Shown here one piece after another: positions 13,651 to 32,019 of a DNA stretch of 64,000 bases. The translations under genes and the position numbers were made by a program. Location of the stretch: NCBI RefSeq assembly GCF_003369915.1, contig NC_046674.1:16058001-16122000 (forward strand), read 5' to 3'. Source of the stretch: Drosophila miranda (lineage: Eukaryota > Arthropoda > Insecta > Diptera > Drosophilidae). The first letter of the stretch is position 1. Each line of letters opens with the position of its first letter. Below the pieces are notes generated by a model that saw nothing but the letters and a program-made list of their open reading frames with translations, was not told the DNA's origin and ran no database searches.

Positions 13651-15327
13651 TCAGCTATCGGGCGACCAGAGTTTAAAGGTGCGATCGAATGATGTGGTGG
13701 CTATATACTGCGAATTGGGCGATATATCCACGGAGATGACCTTGTTGTCGTGGCCCTGGAGAGTCTTGAGCGGCTGCCACGTCTTATTCGACCAGATCTT
13801 GGTGGTCGAGTCGTAGGAGCAGGTAACCAAAAAGCTGCCACAATCCTGCTGGTACTTGACATCCGCAATAAGATTGGTGTGAGCAGGAATGGTGTAGACG
13901 GGCTGGCGGCGTCGCAGATCCCAGATCTTGCAAGTGTTGTCCTGCGACCCGGTGGCAATGTGGAAGCCATTGGGCGAAAAGTCCACCCCAAAGACGGCGC
14001 CCAGGTGGCCCTCTAAGAACATGATACAGCGTCCGGTGCGTAGATCCCAGACGCGCCCGAAGGCATCGAGGCCGCCTGTGACCAGTACACTGCCATCGGA
14101 CTGGTAGGCCAGACAGTGGACCGGCTTGGCATGCCCCTCCTGATGCAGCACCTCAGTCTTCTGCTCTAGATCCCAAAGCCGCCAACTGGAGTCGTAGCAG
14201 GCTGTGGCCAGAAAGCGTCCGGATGGATGGAACGCAACCTTGGAAACCCGATGCGGCATGTGGCCCGTGATGTCGGCAATCGACTCCTCGTTGTTGAAGC
14301 CCCACAGCTTGACGGCGCCGTCGTGGCCCCCGGATGCCATGGCCACCACATTCTCCTCATCTGCCTTGACGCCCGGCCGCAGGGCCACGCCTCCAACATA
14401 GCTAGCATGACCACGCAAGGTCTGCTTTAGTTCACAGTCGGGCACGCTCCATAGCTTGCAAAGGCCCGACCACGACGAGGTCAGCAGGAGCGTAGAGTCT
14501 TCGTTGAAGGCGACACCGCTCACGGGCCGCGTGTCACCCACTTGAGAGCAGAGAGGAGCTAAGGACTGAAGCTTCTTTTGCATCTCCACCATGCGACCAG
14601 CCCGCGTGGCACTGGGTACGACGAGAGCTTCTTGAGCTCGCATCAGACGATCGCGGGCACGCGGCAGCGAGTAGTCGGCCAGCCAGAGACGTGATACCCG
14701 CAATGTCTCGGGTCCTTCGTGATACCATGTGGCCTCCTGTTCGCGCTGCTGCATCTTGCGCTCCTCCTCCTCTGACTTCTTGTTGAGGGCATTGTCGCCG
14801 AGATTGGCCAGTAGCTCCTTGAGGCGGCGTCGCCTCTCCGCCGGACCCTCGCCGAAAAAGCAAATGGGCTCGTTCAGCTGACGGAGATTGCTCTTGATCT
14901 CCGCATCGTCCGTGGACACGTTTATCTGACGGGCTCTCTTCTTCCGCTCGAACTCCTCCAGAAGCGCCACCTTATCGCGCTCCATCTCAGTCTCAAGATC
15001 AAAGTAGTCATCGTTGATTTTGTTGGCCAACGAGGCCGCCGTTGGGGGTGGGAGGCTGGCTTTTGTGCTGCTTACCTTCTTGCTGGGCTCCTCGTAATCC
15101 TCATCCGATTCGATGTCCTCCAGCTGGGCAGGAGGTGCAGGGGCCGCTGGTTTGGCCGCCGCCGCCCCCGATGTTTGGGACGGCGTTGTGGCTGATGCGG
15201 CTGTTGCCGCATTTGCTGCAGACGACGCGCCGCCGGCATTTTGCCGCTTGCGCTCCGTCTCTTCTAGCGAACCGTAGTGGATGGTTCGCTGCCGTTTGAT
15301 GTATTGTATATCGTCATCATCGGACAT
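13651..15327 (-). CDS. U4-U6-60K: U4/U6 small nuclear ribonucleoprotein 60 kDa / Prp4 homologue
   Basis: A single uninterrupted frame of 558 aa. Residues 1-105 are disordered and Ala/Pro-rich. A splicing-factor motif (SFM/PRP4-like) lies at about 107-165 (NDDYFDLE, then LNEPICFFGEGPAERRRRL), followed by a charged helix. Seven WD40 repeats run from about 270 to 558, each with recognisable GH and (K/R)(I/L/V)W(D/S) ends. The human orthologue PRPF4 (about 520 aa) binds PRPF3 and PPIH in the U4/U6 di-snRNP and is needed to build the tri-snRNP in the nucleus. The start is the first ATG after the Motif 1 promoter element about 100 bp upstream. No introns, frameshifts or missing blades are seen. The gene is convergent with Oatp. 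Identification is strong; the fly gene name is from memory. Confidence 0.93.
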   Translation of the reverse strand: MSDDDDIQYIKRQRTIHYGSLEETERKRQNAGGASSAANAATAASATTPSQTSGAAAAKPAAPAPPAQLEDIESDEDYEEPSKKVSSTKASLPPPTAASLANKINDDYFDLETEMERDKVALLEEFERKKRARQINVSTDDAEIKSNLRQLNEPICFFGEGPAERRRRLKELLANLGDNALNKKSEEEERKMQQREQEATWYHEGPETLRVSRLWLADYSLPRARDRLMRAQEALVVPSATRAGRMVEMQKKLQSLAPLCSQVGDTRPVSGVAFNEDSTLLLTSSWSGLCKLWSVPDCELKQTLRGHASYVGGVALRPGVKADEENVVAMASGGHDGAVKLWGFNNEESIADITGHMPHRVSKVAFHPSGRFLATACYDSSWRLWDLEQKTEVLHQEGHAKPVHCLAYQSDGSVLVTGGLDAFGRVWDLRTGRCIMFLEGHLGAVFGVDFSPNGFHIATGSQDNTCKIWDLRRRQPVYTIPAHTNLIADVKYQQDCGSFLVTCSYDSTTKIWSNKTWQPLKTLQGHDNKVISVDISPNSQYIATTSFDRTFKLWSPDS

Positions 15328-15426
15328 TCTATGATATTTCTAATCGAAAAGAATTAATTTTAAACTAAAATTTCGCCGAAAAACGAAAGAAACAACAAAA
15401 AAATTCCTCAATGAAAACGTTTTGAT

Positions 15427-15437
15427 CAGTGTGACCG
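15427..15437 (-). promoter_or_regulatory. Motif 1 (M1BP) core promoter element of U4-U6-60K
   Basis: On the minus strand this reads CGGTCACACTG, a match to the Drosophila core-promoter Motif 1 (YGGTCACACTR), typical of broadly expressed genes. It sits about 100 bp upstream of the U4-U6-60K ATG, implying a short leader. A dispersed repeat begins within about 10 bp on the upstream side. Confidence 0.65.
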
Positions 15438-15442
15438 CGGAT

Positions 15443-16330
15443 TTATCGACCCTTAAAAATATACCGAAACGTCCCGTTTAATGTTGAAAATATACCGTGA
15501 ATATACTGACGAATTATCCAAGTTCCATCATACATATTCCTCGGTTTTGATATTCCGTCGAATATTATTAGCTAGATAGAACATTAAGCCATGCCCACAT
15601 AATTGTATTCGATTAGTGAATCAATTTTCTACTTGATTGACTTATTGAATACTTGACTTTGATTTTTGTCGACTCAATTTTTGTTCCTCAACAACACTAT
15701 AAAGTCTCGTGTGATAGCCCACTTAAGCCCCTCTATTTAAACAGTTCAACGACTTGAGGTAAATGGCGGAAAATATTACTAATTGTAACTTCTTCTTGTA
15801 GATCCAAGGCATTTTCCTTTTGAACTGTAAAAAAACCATGATATCTTTCACCTGAACTGCTCTAAAATTATTCAATTTTCATTATTTTCGGTGGCATATT
15901 AATATACCCCCTTTGTCTACCATGGGCTAATCGTTCTCCGTCATGGATTGGAAACCATTTGCCTAGATTTTGATATTCGATTTGCCATCTATCTAGGACT
16001 TCCACACCTTAGCACATAATTTTATCCAATTGATACATCAATTTTCTACTAGATTGGCTAATTTTGAGATTTATGAGATTTATGGATGATTCAAAGAGAG
16101 CGAACAAGAGAGCCTTATTTGAAGAGCCAATAACCGATTCGAAGAAAGCAGTTCGGCCATCGATACTATCGACTGGATGCAAGTGGTGCGCGCCAAAGAG
16201 AAATTGATTGAAAATAAATGAGTAAATACGGTAAAGTGATACGGTAAATATACCTTCAACTCAATTTCAACGTCAAAATATGCCAAGCAGTATATAACAT
16301 ACAGTAAATGGTCACCGTGGTGATAACGCG
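15443..16330 (+). repeat. Dispersed repeat family 1, solitary copy
   Basis: This is AT-rich with several 'ataccg' and 'taaatatac' motifs, a 'catgcccacataatt' segment and a 'gatatctttca' segment. It ends at 'atcgatactatcgact' and 'gcgcgccaaag'. The same segments in the same order occur in each unit of the tandem array (41,560-42,890 in unit 1). No coding sequence is present. It is probably a non-autonomous transposable element; I cannot assign a family. Confidence 0.75.
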
Positions 16331-17936
16331 CGGGTATGTATGCAAGGTTAGTGATGGACTTAAATCGATAGCTCTGCGTAGCCGATGGGTCAGCAATCCC
16401 CCAAGAAGTCCTCGAATCGAAAAAACCGTTGTTGGTTTAAAAACTGTTATATTTTCTTATACTGTTTTACATTTAGCATAGAATTTCAAACACACATACA
16501 CACTGAATCGACTGAATGACAATGCTTTGTTTAGTTCTTAGTTTTGCTTAAAAAAAATTACGAATTTTAATTGGTTAATTTTGTTTTGTTTTTGTTGTTG
16601 CTTTGCTTTTATTTTGTTTCGTTTTGTTTTGTTTCTGTTGTAATTTTATATTTTTTGATCACATTTTGATTTCGCATGCCCAAAGTGAGATTTGGTTTGT
16701 GTTTCCGAATGGTTCGCCTGAATGAAAACCTCCTCTACAAACTGATCCGTTCCCAGTCCGTTCTCTTGTCCGACAAATCAAAAATATATATATATGTATG
16801 TATATCGTTATCTATAGAGATTTATGTATGCAAGCCTCTGCTTCTGCTTCTGCGTCTGTCTAGATTCCTACAGTGCATATATGCTAATATTCAGTCGGTA
16901 TTATAATCATGTTTAATTTCCCTTCCCATTCGATTCGACGGGAAGAGGTGTTCGCTTTCGCTTCTGAAATCGATCTGTTCTGTTCTAATGGGAAGAGTAT
17001 ATAAATTTCGGTTTACCGAAGATATTTCATGTGATATATGTACAATATTATAAGGATTAGTTTTTAGTTTTCGATGTATTTTGAAGTAGAAAGATCTTTC
17101 CTAAGAGTTCTGAAGATATCAGGGGAGAAAGGGTGTTCTGGGTTCTGGGTCCTGGTTCTGGTTCAATTAAATAACAGTACTAACTTCAAACTGGAGCTGT
17201 AACATGGATATAAGGCATGGTAAGGACTTAGTCGGAACTGATTATGATTTATGATTGATGTATATGGTTGTAGGCTGGCAATGCAAGACTTGGTGTAATT
17301 GTTTTCTGTAATTTATTATACCCTAAAAAAATTTGTTTACAACTAATACTAGTCATACTTAAAATTGATTAAAAAATATAATTTATATATTTATAGATTT
17401 AGTCACGACGCGACGGGTAAATCCTAAAGAAATTGTACGACAAAATGGTTGATCTCTCTACCAATTCGGATAATGGGAATCATTTACCCACAAAAAAAAG
17501 AGTTAACAATTACAAAATCGTATGTTGGGGGGGTGTCGGGCGTGAATAGGGGATGGATGTGGGGTGCCCCCAGAAAACGGGGCAGTTCGTCTTACGGCTA
17601 GCATTCATTATTATTCATATTTAATATATTCAATTAATAGGAGCTTAAAGGTTGTTTGCATACATTCATTTATCGGTTCCTACATATATTCGTGGCTTGG
17701 TTTGCGCTCTTGTTTTATGGTATTATAAATCAAGGATAAGTTTAAAAAAAAAAAAGGAAACTACTAACAGTTGTATGGTGTATTATGTGTATAATTCTAT
17801 ATAATTATTGTTTAATTAATAATTACGTGTATATTTAATGATTTCTTATTAGTTCTTTTTTCTGCATCTTCTGTTTTGTTTTGTTTTGTTTCGTTTCTAT
17901 TCTTCTGCTTCTTTTCTTTCTGTTTAAATTATAAAA
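16331..17936. other. Probable distal 3' UTR of simjang
   Basis: No coding frame. The sequence is T-rich on the plus strand (A-rich in the sense of simjang), with TTTTG repeats near 16,580-16,640 and 17,875-17,900. Minus-strand AATAAA signals lie at about 17,312-17,317 and 16,604. A 3' UTR of 1-1.7 kb would fill the gap to the family 1 repeat, but the true end cannot be read from sequence alone. Confidence 0.4.
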
Positions 17937-18136
17937 TTGCCTAATCAAGAAAACCATAAGAATAGTTGTTGTTGCTGTTGTTGTTGCTGTTGTTACTGCT
18001 GCTGTTGTTACTGCTGCTGTTGTTTTTGCTGTTTTTCTGCTGTTGTTGTTGTTGCTATTGTTGCTGTTGTTGTTGCTATTGTTGCTGTTGTTGTTGCTGT
18101 TGTTGTTGCTGTTGTTGTTGTTGTTGTTGTTGTTGC

Positions 18137-18167
<31 letters not shown>

Positions 18168-18203
18168 CCTGTTGTTGTTGGCGTTGCTGGGGTTTTTCTG
18201 GCC
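17937..18203 (-). repeat. CAA/CAG microsatellite in the simjang 3' UTR
   Basis: On the sense strand of simjang this is an almost uninterrupted run of CAA triplets with interspersed CAG, directly after the TAA stop at 18204-18206. It is outside the reading frame, so it is UTR. It mirrors the Gln- and Asn-coding triplet tracts inside the gene. Confidence 0.75.
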
Positions 18204-23304
<5,101 letters not shown>

Positions 23305-26300
23305 TTTCGCACGTCGCGTCGTCGTGATTCTGTATCTTGGGCAACTGGAAACGGAAGAAACGAAAAACGAAAATGAGGGAGATTGATTCAAATTACTAGG
23401 CATCCTATGAAAAAGTAAAGCAAAGCATAGCATGGGGTCGGAGGTCGCTGGGATTTCATTAAGGGTTGAATTTGGGCTTGTTTTTGTTCCTTTTTGTCTG
23501 CTGCTTTTGCTGTCATACCACTTTCAAGGCGGATGTCAGCAGCCACTAACCCCTAACGGTTTGTTGTATATGTTTCTTATTTTTTCACACTGTGAAGGGG
23601 TCGTCTCATTTACTGCTCGGTTGCTCCCTTTTCCCTTTTCCGTTTCCGCGCTGGGACATAATAAAGATATCCTGATTTCAATTTACTGAGACGACGACCT
23701 TGTTGAGGCAACTGATAGCCGCCGACCGGCCGCCCAACCCAAGGCCCCCTCCTGCCCGTCCGTCCGACCATCGGTCCGTCGTCAAGAGAAAGAGCTTGAA
23801 CAGAAAAAGGAAAGCTGCGCCAAATCGCAAATCAACTCTCCGATTCGATTGCACAGATACGTATAAGATATAGATGTGCATAAATAGTCTGCAGCTGTGC
23901 TGAAGGTGGGTATGCATGGTCGAGGAGGCACAGCACTTCTACCATTTCAAGCATTTCCATTTCCATTCGGACTTCGGCTATCTTCCGCAAACCAGTCACG
24001 TTTTCGATTTAACAAATTTTCGCATACAAAGGCCGCTCTGGGGCTGCAGCAGCATCGGTGGCTTCAAGAAACATTTACATGTAAATAAAGTGGGGAAAGT
24101 GGGGGCCGAAAGGGGAAAACTAGGGGAAGTAGTGTATTAGTAGTTTCAGAACTAGCAGAGACACAAACCACCTGGCAACACACACACACACACACACACA
24201 AACAAACAAACACACACGCACACACAGAGACGTATCCGTAGCGACACGTGAGAGTGAAAGGTGAATAAACTTTTCAAACAACTCGAAACGGCAGGCAACA
24301 AAAGCAACAATTCACCTGCTAATACTGATTTACAAGCAGAAAAAACAACAATTATAAAAAATAAAAAAAATAAAAACATTGCACAAACAATAGTTATTTA
24401 ATTGATTTGATTTTGACTTAAATATATTCATGTGGATATAAAAAATAAAATACACATTTTGAATCGTAAACAAAATACCCGAACAACCTTCACAGTGGTA
24501 CGGAAACCTATAAAAACGAACGCCAAACTTGCCGGGAAGAGAGATTTCGTTGAGATTCGAATAATTTGTTGGTAATTCAATCGTCCGCAGAGTCGAATCT
24601 TTTCAACTGCTGGCAGGCACCCCAGGACGACAGGCTAAACTAAGCTTGAATGGACCAGAGGACCAGAGGAGCTTCAGCGGAGCCTAGTTCTGACAGCGGC
24701 CTCAAGAAAATGTTGGCAGAAGAAAAGCGAATCGAATGGCATAATTATAACGACATAGCAGAAGAGCGGCAGAAACATCCCATTTCCCATGGCTGCTGTC
24801 CGTCCCCAATGGGCCATAAATTAACTCGCTTTGAAAGTTGGCACTCACACAGAAGCACATTCAAACACAAACACCGACACACCGACACGCACACACACAG
24901 ACCTACATGCATACAAGCATACGTATGAGCACGCTTACTCGTTCGTTTCTTTTTTTCCTTCTTTCTTTTGCGCTCTGTTCTTGCCTGTCCCCCCGCAAGC
25001 GTAAGTCTACGGAGTCTCGTTACTTTCCACACTTGTGTCGTCATCAGATTGTGCGCTACTCGAACACTTCGTGGCCGTCGTCGCCCGCGTTCGCGTTCGC
25101 GATTACTAACAGCTCTGCACAGTGGAATGCAGTAGGCAAATGTGTGATTGTTTTGATAACAAATTAAATAGTTGCTCGCTTGACTTTTACAGTGGTCGAG
25201 ATCTATGATAGTATAGGCAAATGTTAGAGGGGATTATTTAAACCACTTCCTATACAGTTGTTCCATGTAATTTTATTCATATTTTTAACTATTCTTTTCT
25301 GCTTTCAATGCTAAAACATTAGCATTGCTAATATTGTGTTATAAATTAATATTCAATTAATTTCAGAGAGTCTGCGGTCAAAGTTCTAAATATTTATAAT
25401 TTATTCAAGTTCAAACTTTCCAACCATCACTGTGTGGATTATCTCTCGGGTTATATCGCTTCTTATCACGCATAGTCGTTGATGAAATTTCATCTTTAAT
25501 GCTAATGGACTCTGCCCCACTGTGCCCTGTGTAAATGTGTGCGTGTGCTTTTGTATGCTTTGATGATTGTCAGCTTTTTTCTCTTCTTATTAAATTAATA
25601 CAGTTTTAAATTTGTATAGATGCTTTTTAATGTACACATACACACACATTAGCAAATTTACACACGTACGCATGTGTGTATGCGTAACGAGGTGAGACAA
25701 TATGTGTGTTTTTCGTATCACCCTCTCATCGCCCGGAATATATGGAGGAGATTTAGTGAAACAAAAACTTTATCGATTTGTGCGACATTTTCATTACGAT
25801 TGGGGGGATACATCCATATGTATTTGCTTGACCATAATTGTGTTTAATAGAGCGCTAAATGGGATTCAATTAGCGCCCAGGGCGTTGGGTTTACAGTGGG
25901 TCAATGATGGGACATGGTCTGTGGGATATGCATGCATGCAAGTTCAAGTTTATCCCCACGTCTAACGGTCGTTGGCACCTGTCCAGGTGTCCAGGAAAGG
26001 GGACAGACGACGCTTCAGACTGCGGACCGATAACTGACCAGAAGATAAGGACAGCCAACCAGGCTTCACAGTCATCCCAGGCGAGCGCAACTTAGAAGCC
26101 GATGACGACGACGACGACAACGACAACGCAAAAAAAAGCAGGAAAGAAATAAGGTTAAATCAAAAGTACAGTTGTGTACATAGCGCGGCGAGCAGCAGCA
26201 GCAGAAGACAGCACCAACAACAAAAGCAAAGAACAGCCGCAGCAACAGCAACAGCAACAGCAAAATGTGTTTGAGTGTGCGGTGTACGGATGAGAGCGGG

Positions 26301-28189
26301 AGAACGGAAGAGCGGGCATGAGAGAGCGCGAGAGCAAGATGGAAGAAGAGAGCGCACGTCGCACACACGCGACGACAACGATGAGGAGAGCTCGGCGGTG
26401 GCTGTGGCTGTCAGACGGTGGCTATTGGGATACCAAGTTTGGGGTCGACTCTGTCTGTCTGGCCACCCACAATGGCACCCACAAGCCCCCCACCCTTCTC
26501 CACCTCCACCTCCACCACCAACTCCCTTTGCCACTAACCCGAACCCGAACCTAACCTAAAATCGATTTACATATTAGTTGGGGTGCTATGGCTATCCACT
26601 CATCAACAGTGTCTCAAGAATACTTCTATTCCAAAGCTGCATTCAATAAGTTAAAGAAATATATTATCAAAACAAGTGGCAGCTTAGCAAAGGAATCAAA
26701 AAACAAAAAAACCAACAAACATGAATAGTACTTCTCGGTTCGACATTATAAGAAATGCGCATATCTTATGGCCGCCAGCCGCCTGCCTGCCTGTCCCATT
26801 GTACATAAGCAAGTCGGGGAGAAGATTGAAGTGGAGTGGTAGCGGGAGAGGTGGGCTGCTGCTGCTGCTGCTACTGCTGCTACTGCTGCTGCTTCGTGAG
26901 AGAGCAAGCAAGCAGGCGAGCGAGCGAGAGCGCACGACTTGTTGTATATGACGGGGGGGTAGGGCAGGGACAGGGACACGGGGTAGGGGGTAGGGGTAAG
27001 GGAGACCAACCAACCGACCTTCCTCGTCGCACATACATACATATTTACTCAACCATGCCTGGGATTTGGGAGGTTCGGTTTCGGTTCGCTCGGGGTGGTG
27101 GCAGTGGCAGTGGCAGGGGCAGGGACCGCCGGGATGATGAAGATGATGATGCAATGGGTGCACCCAAAACCCGACTCTCGAACCTAACCTACGATTGTCC
27201 AGTTCCAGTTGCAAGCTGCAAGTTGCAGCTCAATGGAAAACTATCTTTAATTTACATGGAAATGTGACATCGCAGAACCCAAAAGTCATTTTCTATATAC
27301 AAACACACACACACAGACACCCCTACATCCAAATGTACATATCTATACGCTATGCCTCAGCCTTATCTTGTGAGTGTCACTATAATTATGCAGCCCACTG
27401 TGGTGTATTGCTTTTCTCGTTGCGTTTATTTATAACCAGGCGATAAGCATTGGATTGGTTGGGGGAAAACAGCAAACAAACAAAAAGAACCAAAAACTTC
27501 TAAATGGGTTAACTATACAAAACATTGGTGGCAAATTAATGACGCACACTGTTCGAAGGACCGATACATTTTTTTCACCAAATAAAGAAAGGAATTTCAT
27601 CACAATTGTATTCTTCCCATAAATTATGTTTAAATTGAATTAAGCCCAAAATAAAAATTACCTATGCTAAATATTTATGTGCAAAGCAGCTTTTGTTTTT
27701 TTGTATTTTGTGGCATAACTGAACGGCAAGTTATTGACAAATCATTTGTTATAAATATTATTTATTTGTTTATGTACATTCAATATGCATGTGTTATGGA
27801 TTTGTTTTCCTTATCACATCAAAGTAAATTCACAAACAAATACTCGTGTACTGTCTTTTATGGCTCTTCTGAGTAATTGGCAAGTGAAAATGGAGTCTAG
27901 GCCAGGGGGGGGTGCAGGGCGGAACCACCCTCCCCCACATGCTGGCTAGTGCACAGCTGTTTTGTGTCCTCTCTTTTGTTTTTGCGTGCTCTTGACCAGC
28001 GTTGCCAGCTAAATAAACAGTAAAATACATAAGCCGTCGCCGCAATAGCAACAATGCAAAGACAAGCTAAAAATTAATGACTTTCAAAACTGGTTTTGTT
28101 TGTCCAAGTTGCTGTTGCTGTTGCTGTTGCCGCTGTTGTTGTTGTTGTTGCCAGAGGCAGCAGAAAACTAAAAAGCAGAGATGATGTTG

Positions 28190-28460
28190 CTGCCAAAGCA
28201 TCATTTAATGCTACGCTTGAAGAACATTTTGATGATACACTTGCAGAAAAGGGGGTATATGTGTTGCATGATTCTAGGACAGATGTTCGAGGCGCAGAGG
28301 CGCACAAATTCTTGATTTATTCGTTTATGTACTCGCAGTATATAGTGCATGTGCATGTACATAGGCAGTTCCATGTTCCATTAAATAACTCAACAAAATT
28401 TGATCACAATCGGATGACTACTCGCGTATGATAAAGCTGAAAGAGTATCAAAAGCTTCGG
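28190..28460. repeat. Degenerate dispersed-repeat fragment
   Basis: It ends in an 'agtatcaaaagcttcggccg' segment, and a related 'gccgaagcttttcatacc' segment occurs in opposite orientation near 29,430. These GATACCC/CTTCGG ends are typical of abundant decayed fly elements. The boundaries are approximate and the left edge is uncertain. Confidence 0.35.
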
Positions 28461-29409
28461 CCGCCTTACTTAAGCTTTGTTTTAGTCAGGGGGAAGAGCT
28501 AAGAGAAAGGGGAGGGAGGCCGACGCGTCTGGTAATTTGTCTGATTAAGTGGAATTTTTCCACAGCACAGCAGCCAAGTGCAGGAAACAAGTTAATGTAT
28601 TTCTCTTTTAAATGTGCCAAATATTGAGTAAATTGCAATAAATAGATTTGTTGCCTTTTTGCGCGCTGCCATAAAATATACACGCACACACTCTCGCACA
28701 CACACACGCAGAGGTAGAGAGGCGTACGGTTGGATAGACAAAAGCAGAGACGGCGACGACGCAGCAGAGCACTGGCAGTGGCAGTGCCAGTGCTAGTGGC
28801 AGAGGCAGAGGCAGCGTTCGGTCGGTCGGTCGTTTGGTTTATGTACAACTTGAACCCATTGCCTATGTATGCATGTATGTATGTATCGTGCCCGAGTGTG
28901 AGTGAGAGACACAGACACAGAGACAGGCATCAGCATGTACAAAAAGCAAGAGAAACAACAAAAGCAAAGACGGGGAGGCAAGTAGGATGATGGAAGGGGG
29001 GCACAGAGAGGAGAGGAGAGGAGGCGGAGAATGCAATTCTGCCCATGTATATATGTACATATGCATGTACAGCATGTACATATGTAAGCAGTATATAAAT
29101 AGCACGCACACTTATGTAAGAACAACCTGCGCAAATGTGTGAACTTGTCCATTGACAATACACACAAATGTGAAATTGTTAAAGTTTTTGGGCCAGAAAT
29201 ACACAAATTAAGAGCAAGAGCCAAGAGCCTCCGTTAGGTTACAACATTAACTATAACTATAACTATAACTGTAACTGTAACTCTCACCATTCACATTCTC
29301 AGTTTCCCCTATCTGGCAACTCCCCCATGGGAAGGCAGCCCCTGCAATGCCTCTTATCGCGAGCGAATAAAAAGTTTTGTAATAACAACAGCAAAAAACA
29401 CAAGGAGAA

Positions 29410-29645
29410 AGGCTAGATTTGGATGCCGAAGCTTTTCATACCCTGGATAATCCGTAGTTTCCATGGTGGATATATGTATAGACATTTGATTTCGATACAA
29501 TTTTGTGGAGTACATAACAAGTTTTAATATCAACAAACGGCTGTATGGTCATGTGCATATCCGCGAATGTTGATGTGGATACCTGTACACCCGTTGAACA
29601 TTTATCCAGAATCAGAATACTGTTTGTCTAAAAGGGTATCAAAAA
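29410..29645. repeat. Degenerate dispersed-repeat fragment
   Basis: Starts near 'gatgccgaagcttttcatacc' and ends at 'aagggtatcaaaa'. It shares end motifs with the fragment near 28,400 and with the piece near 32,030. No coding capacity. Confidence 0.35.
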
Positions 29646-32019
29646 TGAGAAGCTCGCACGCGTTAAGAATAACCCCAAAAAGAAACACGTAAATGGTATG
29701 CCGGCAGCGCTGCCGCTGCCTCTGTTCTGCCCGACAGCGGCGCCCAAAAGAAATAACAGAAAACCAGTTAGCCGATACTTTACACACACACACACAGAGA
29801 GACAAACGAAAACACAGACACGAGCACACTGTCACACGCATTTGACATTCATATTACGGCTACGATAAGTGCAAAAAATACTCGTACAACTATTTCATTC
29901 AATTCTTTCGAGCGAAGAGATTTCATTTTCGTTTGCCATTAGTATAATTAAATGAATATCGAGCAATGACAGCTCCTTCCGTCCCCTCCCCCTCTATATT
30001 AAAACTGAAAGTACAGTCAATATCGGTTATTAATAATACTAGAGGGTGGGTCCGCGCCATCTCTAGCACCCATAAATATCAGTTATGTGAGCTGGTCACA
30101 AAAATATAACAGTTCAACGTATTATACTATTATTTAATAGTTATTTATGCAAATCGTTTATAAGAAAAACATATTCAGTCATTAAAAGATTTGTATAAAA
30201 ACGATAATAACGTTACATCGTTAGTCCGCAGCTCCCATGCATTTATGACTGGGGCCTTGAACTAGCCACGAGCGAGTATATACATATGTACACGTATCAG
30301 TATATAATATGTAGATATATTCATGTTTATAGTCGATGAATATGCAAATATGTATGTATGCATACTCGCATACGTATGTATGTAGATAAATTGATGTACA
30401 CAGGACAGCATGTAATTGTATCTTCGCACGCTCAGACTTTCGCAAAAGACTAATTGGGGTAGTATACATACATATATGTACATATGTATGTATGTACATA
30501 AAAACTATGTACCTACATATGTTTCGTCGACAACCCTTCTATTCTAAAGGTGTGTTTTCCATTTCAATACAATTGTGTGAATATTACTTAATGGAGAAAA
30601 AGTATTAAAAAGTTCCCAGAAAATAGGACAAAATATATCCCTTGTTGTTGCTCCCTACATATTTCACAAACAATGATGAAGACCTAATATTTCATATTTT
30701 TAAACAGAAACTTCCAGAAATGTGGTCTCTGTCAATAAACTCGTATATATGTATGTACATATGTATGTATGTATTGGCTCTGGCCATTAAACGGGAAATT
30801 ATCGTTGAACTTTTGGATGTCTTATTTATAAGCGATCACTGCACATACATAAATGCACATATATATGTACATATGTACATACATATGTCCATTTCCTTGT
30901 TTGGTTTTGCAAGTCCCTGATAAGTACCTTTCCCCCAACTTTCAATACTGGATACTTGGCATATCGAACACTTGGATTAGAATGTGTGGGGACAAATAAG
31001 AAAATATATATATATATATACATACTTATTTATATACTTAAGGTATTGTACATTTGTCTGTGCATATGCATAGTGTATAAAAATAAATGTCAACGCAAAA
31101 AAAAACAAAAAAAGAGAAAAAATTTTTTTCTAGCTCTCTTTTGCTGATAAGCGGGGCGACACTTACAATACAGACACACAAGTATATGTACATCCCATGC
31201 CCACACTCTCAGCTAGAGAATAGTATATAAGCAATGCTCTGGTCAGGCAGGCATATACGGACGGACGAGGAATTGAGTACTACTTTCAGTTTGAGGCTGT
31301 TGTTAAGGCTGAATCACAACTTTTCTCGAAAAGATCAGCGATAACTGTTAATCTTCCAAGGCCCATTAGGTGATATACCTTTATACATGTACATAAGCAT
31401 GTGCATGTAAATGGCAAATTGCAGGCTGGAATGTTTAGCTAAAAGCGAATCGCGAAAGTAAAAAGCACATACAAAGTGCTCCCAACACATACATACATAC
31501 AATATAAAACAACAGAGTTTTCTATTGTCAAAAGGCACCATTCTATGGAGCTTCTTCCAGAAGATGTTTGGAATTGGGTCTCTGAGCTTGCACAACAGGA
31601 GAAATCTGGACGATGGATGGATGGATGGATGCACTAACGGTACAACAGCAACTGATGCTGCAACAACAACTAATACTATTATTCCCTCTATCTCTATGTA
31701 CGGTACAATTTTTTATGCGCTTGTTCTTATTTTTCTTCTTTTTTTTTTTTTGCACTTAATGACGTGTAACGAGCTCGCGCGCGTGTTTTGCAGTTGTCTT
31801 TGTGTGCGCGCTCTTTCTCTCTCTCCCTCTCTCTCTTGATCCCCCTCTTTCTCTCTGCCCCTCCCTACCTTTCTTTGGTGAGCGAGCAGCATACATACAT
31901 ATACATATGTACTAGCGATTGGCGGACTATGCGCGTGCGAGCGAGATGCCACACTTTGAAAATAAACAGGTAAAAAGGTAAGTCAAAAGAAAACAACACC
32001 AACAAAAAAGCAGCTTTGC

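Noticed and set aside
24650-24928. 92-codon plus-strand frame with a reasonable start
   Set aside because: The second half is a translated CA microsatellite and the first half has no recognisable domain. No splice or promoter support.
26160-27267. Several 100-170-codon frames on both strands
   Set aside because: Composition is translated CTG, GA and GT repeats, with overlapping frames on both strands and no conserved motif.
29230-29290. TAACTA/TAACTG tandem hexamers considered as telomere-like
   Set aside because: Drosophila lacks short telomeric repeats; this is an ordinary short microsatellite.
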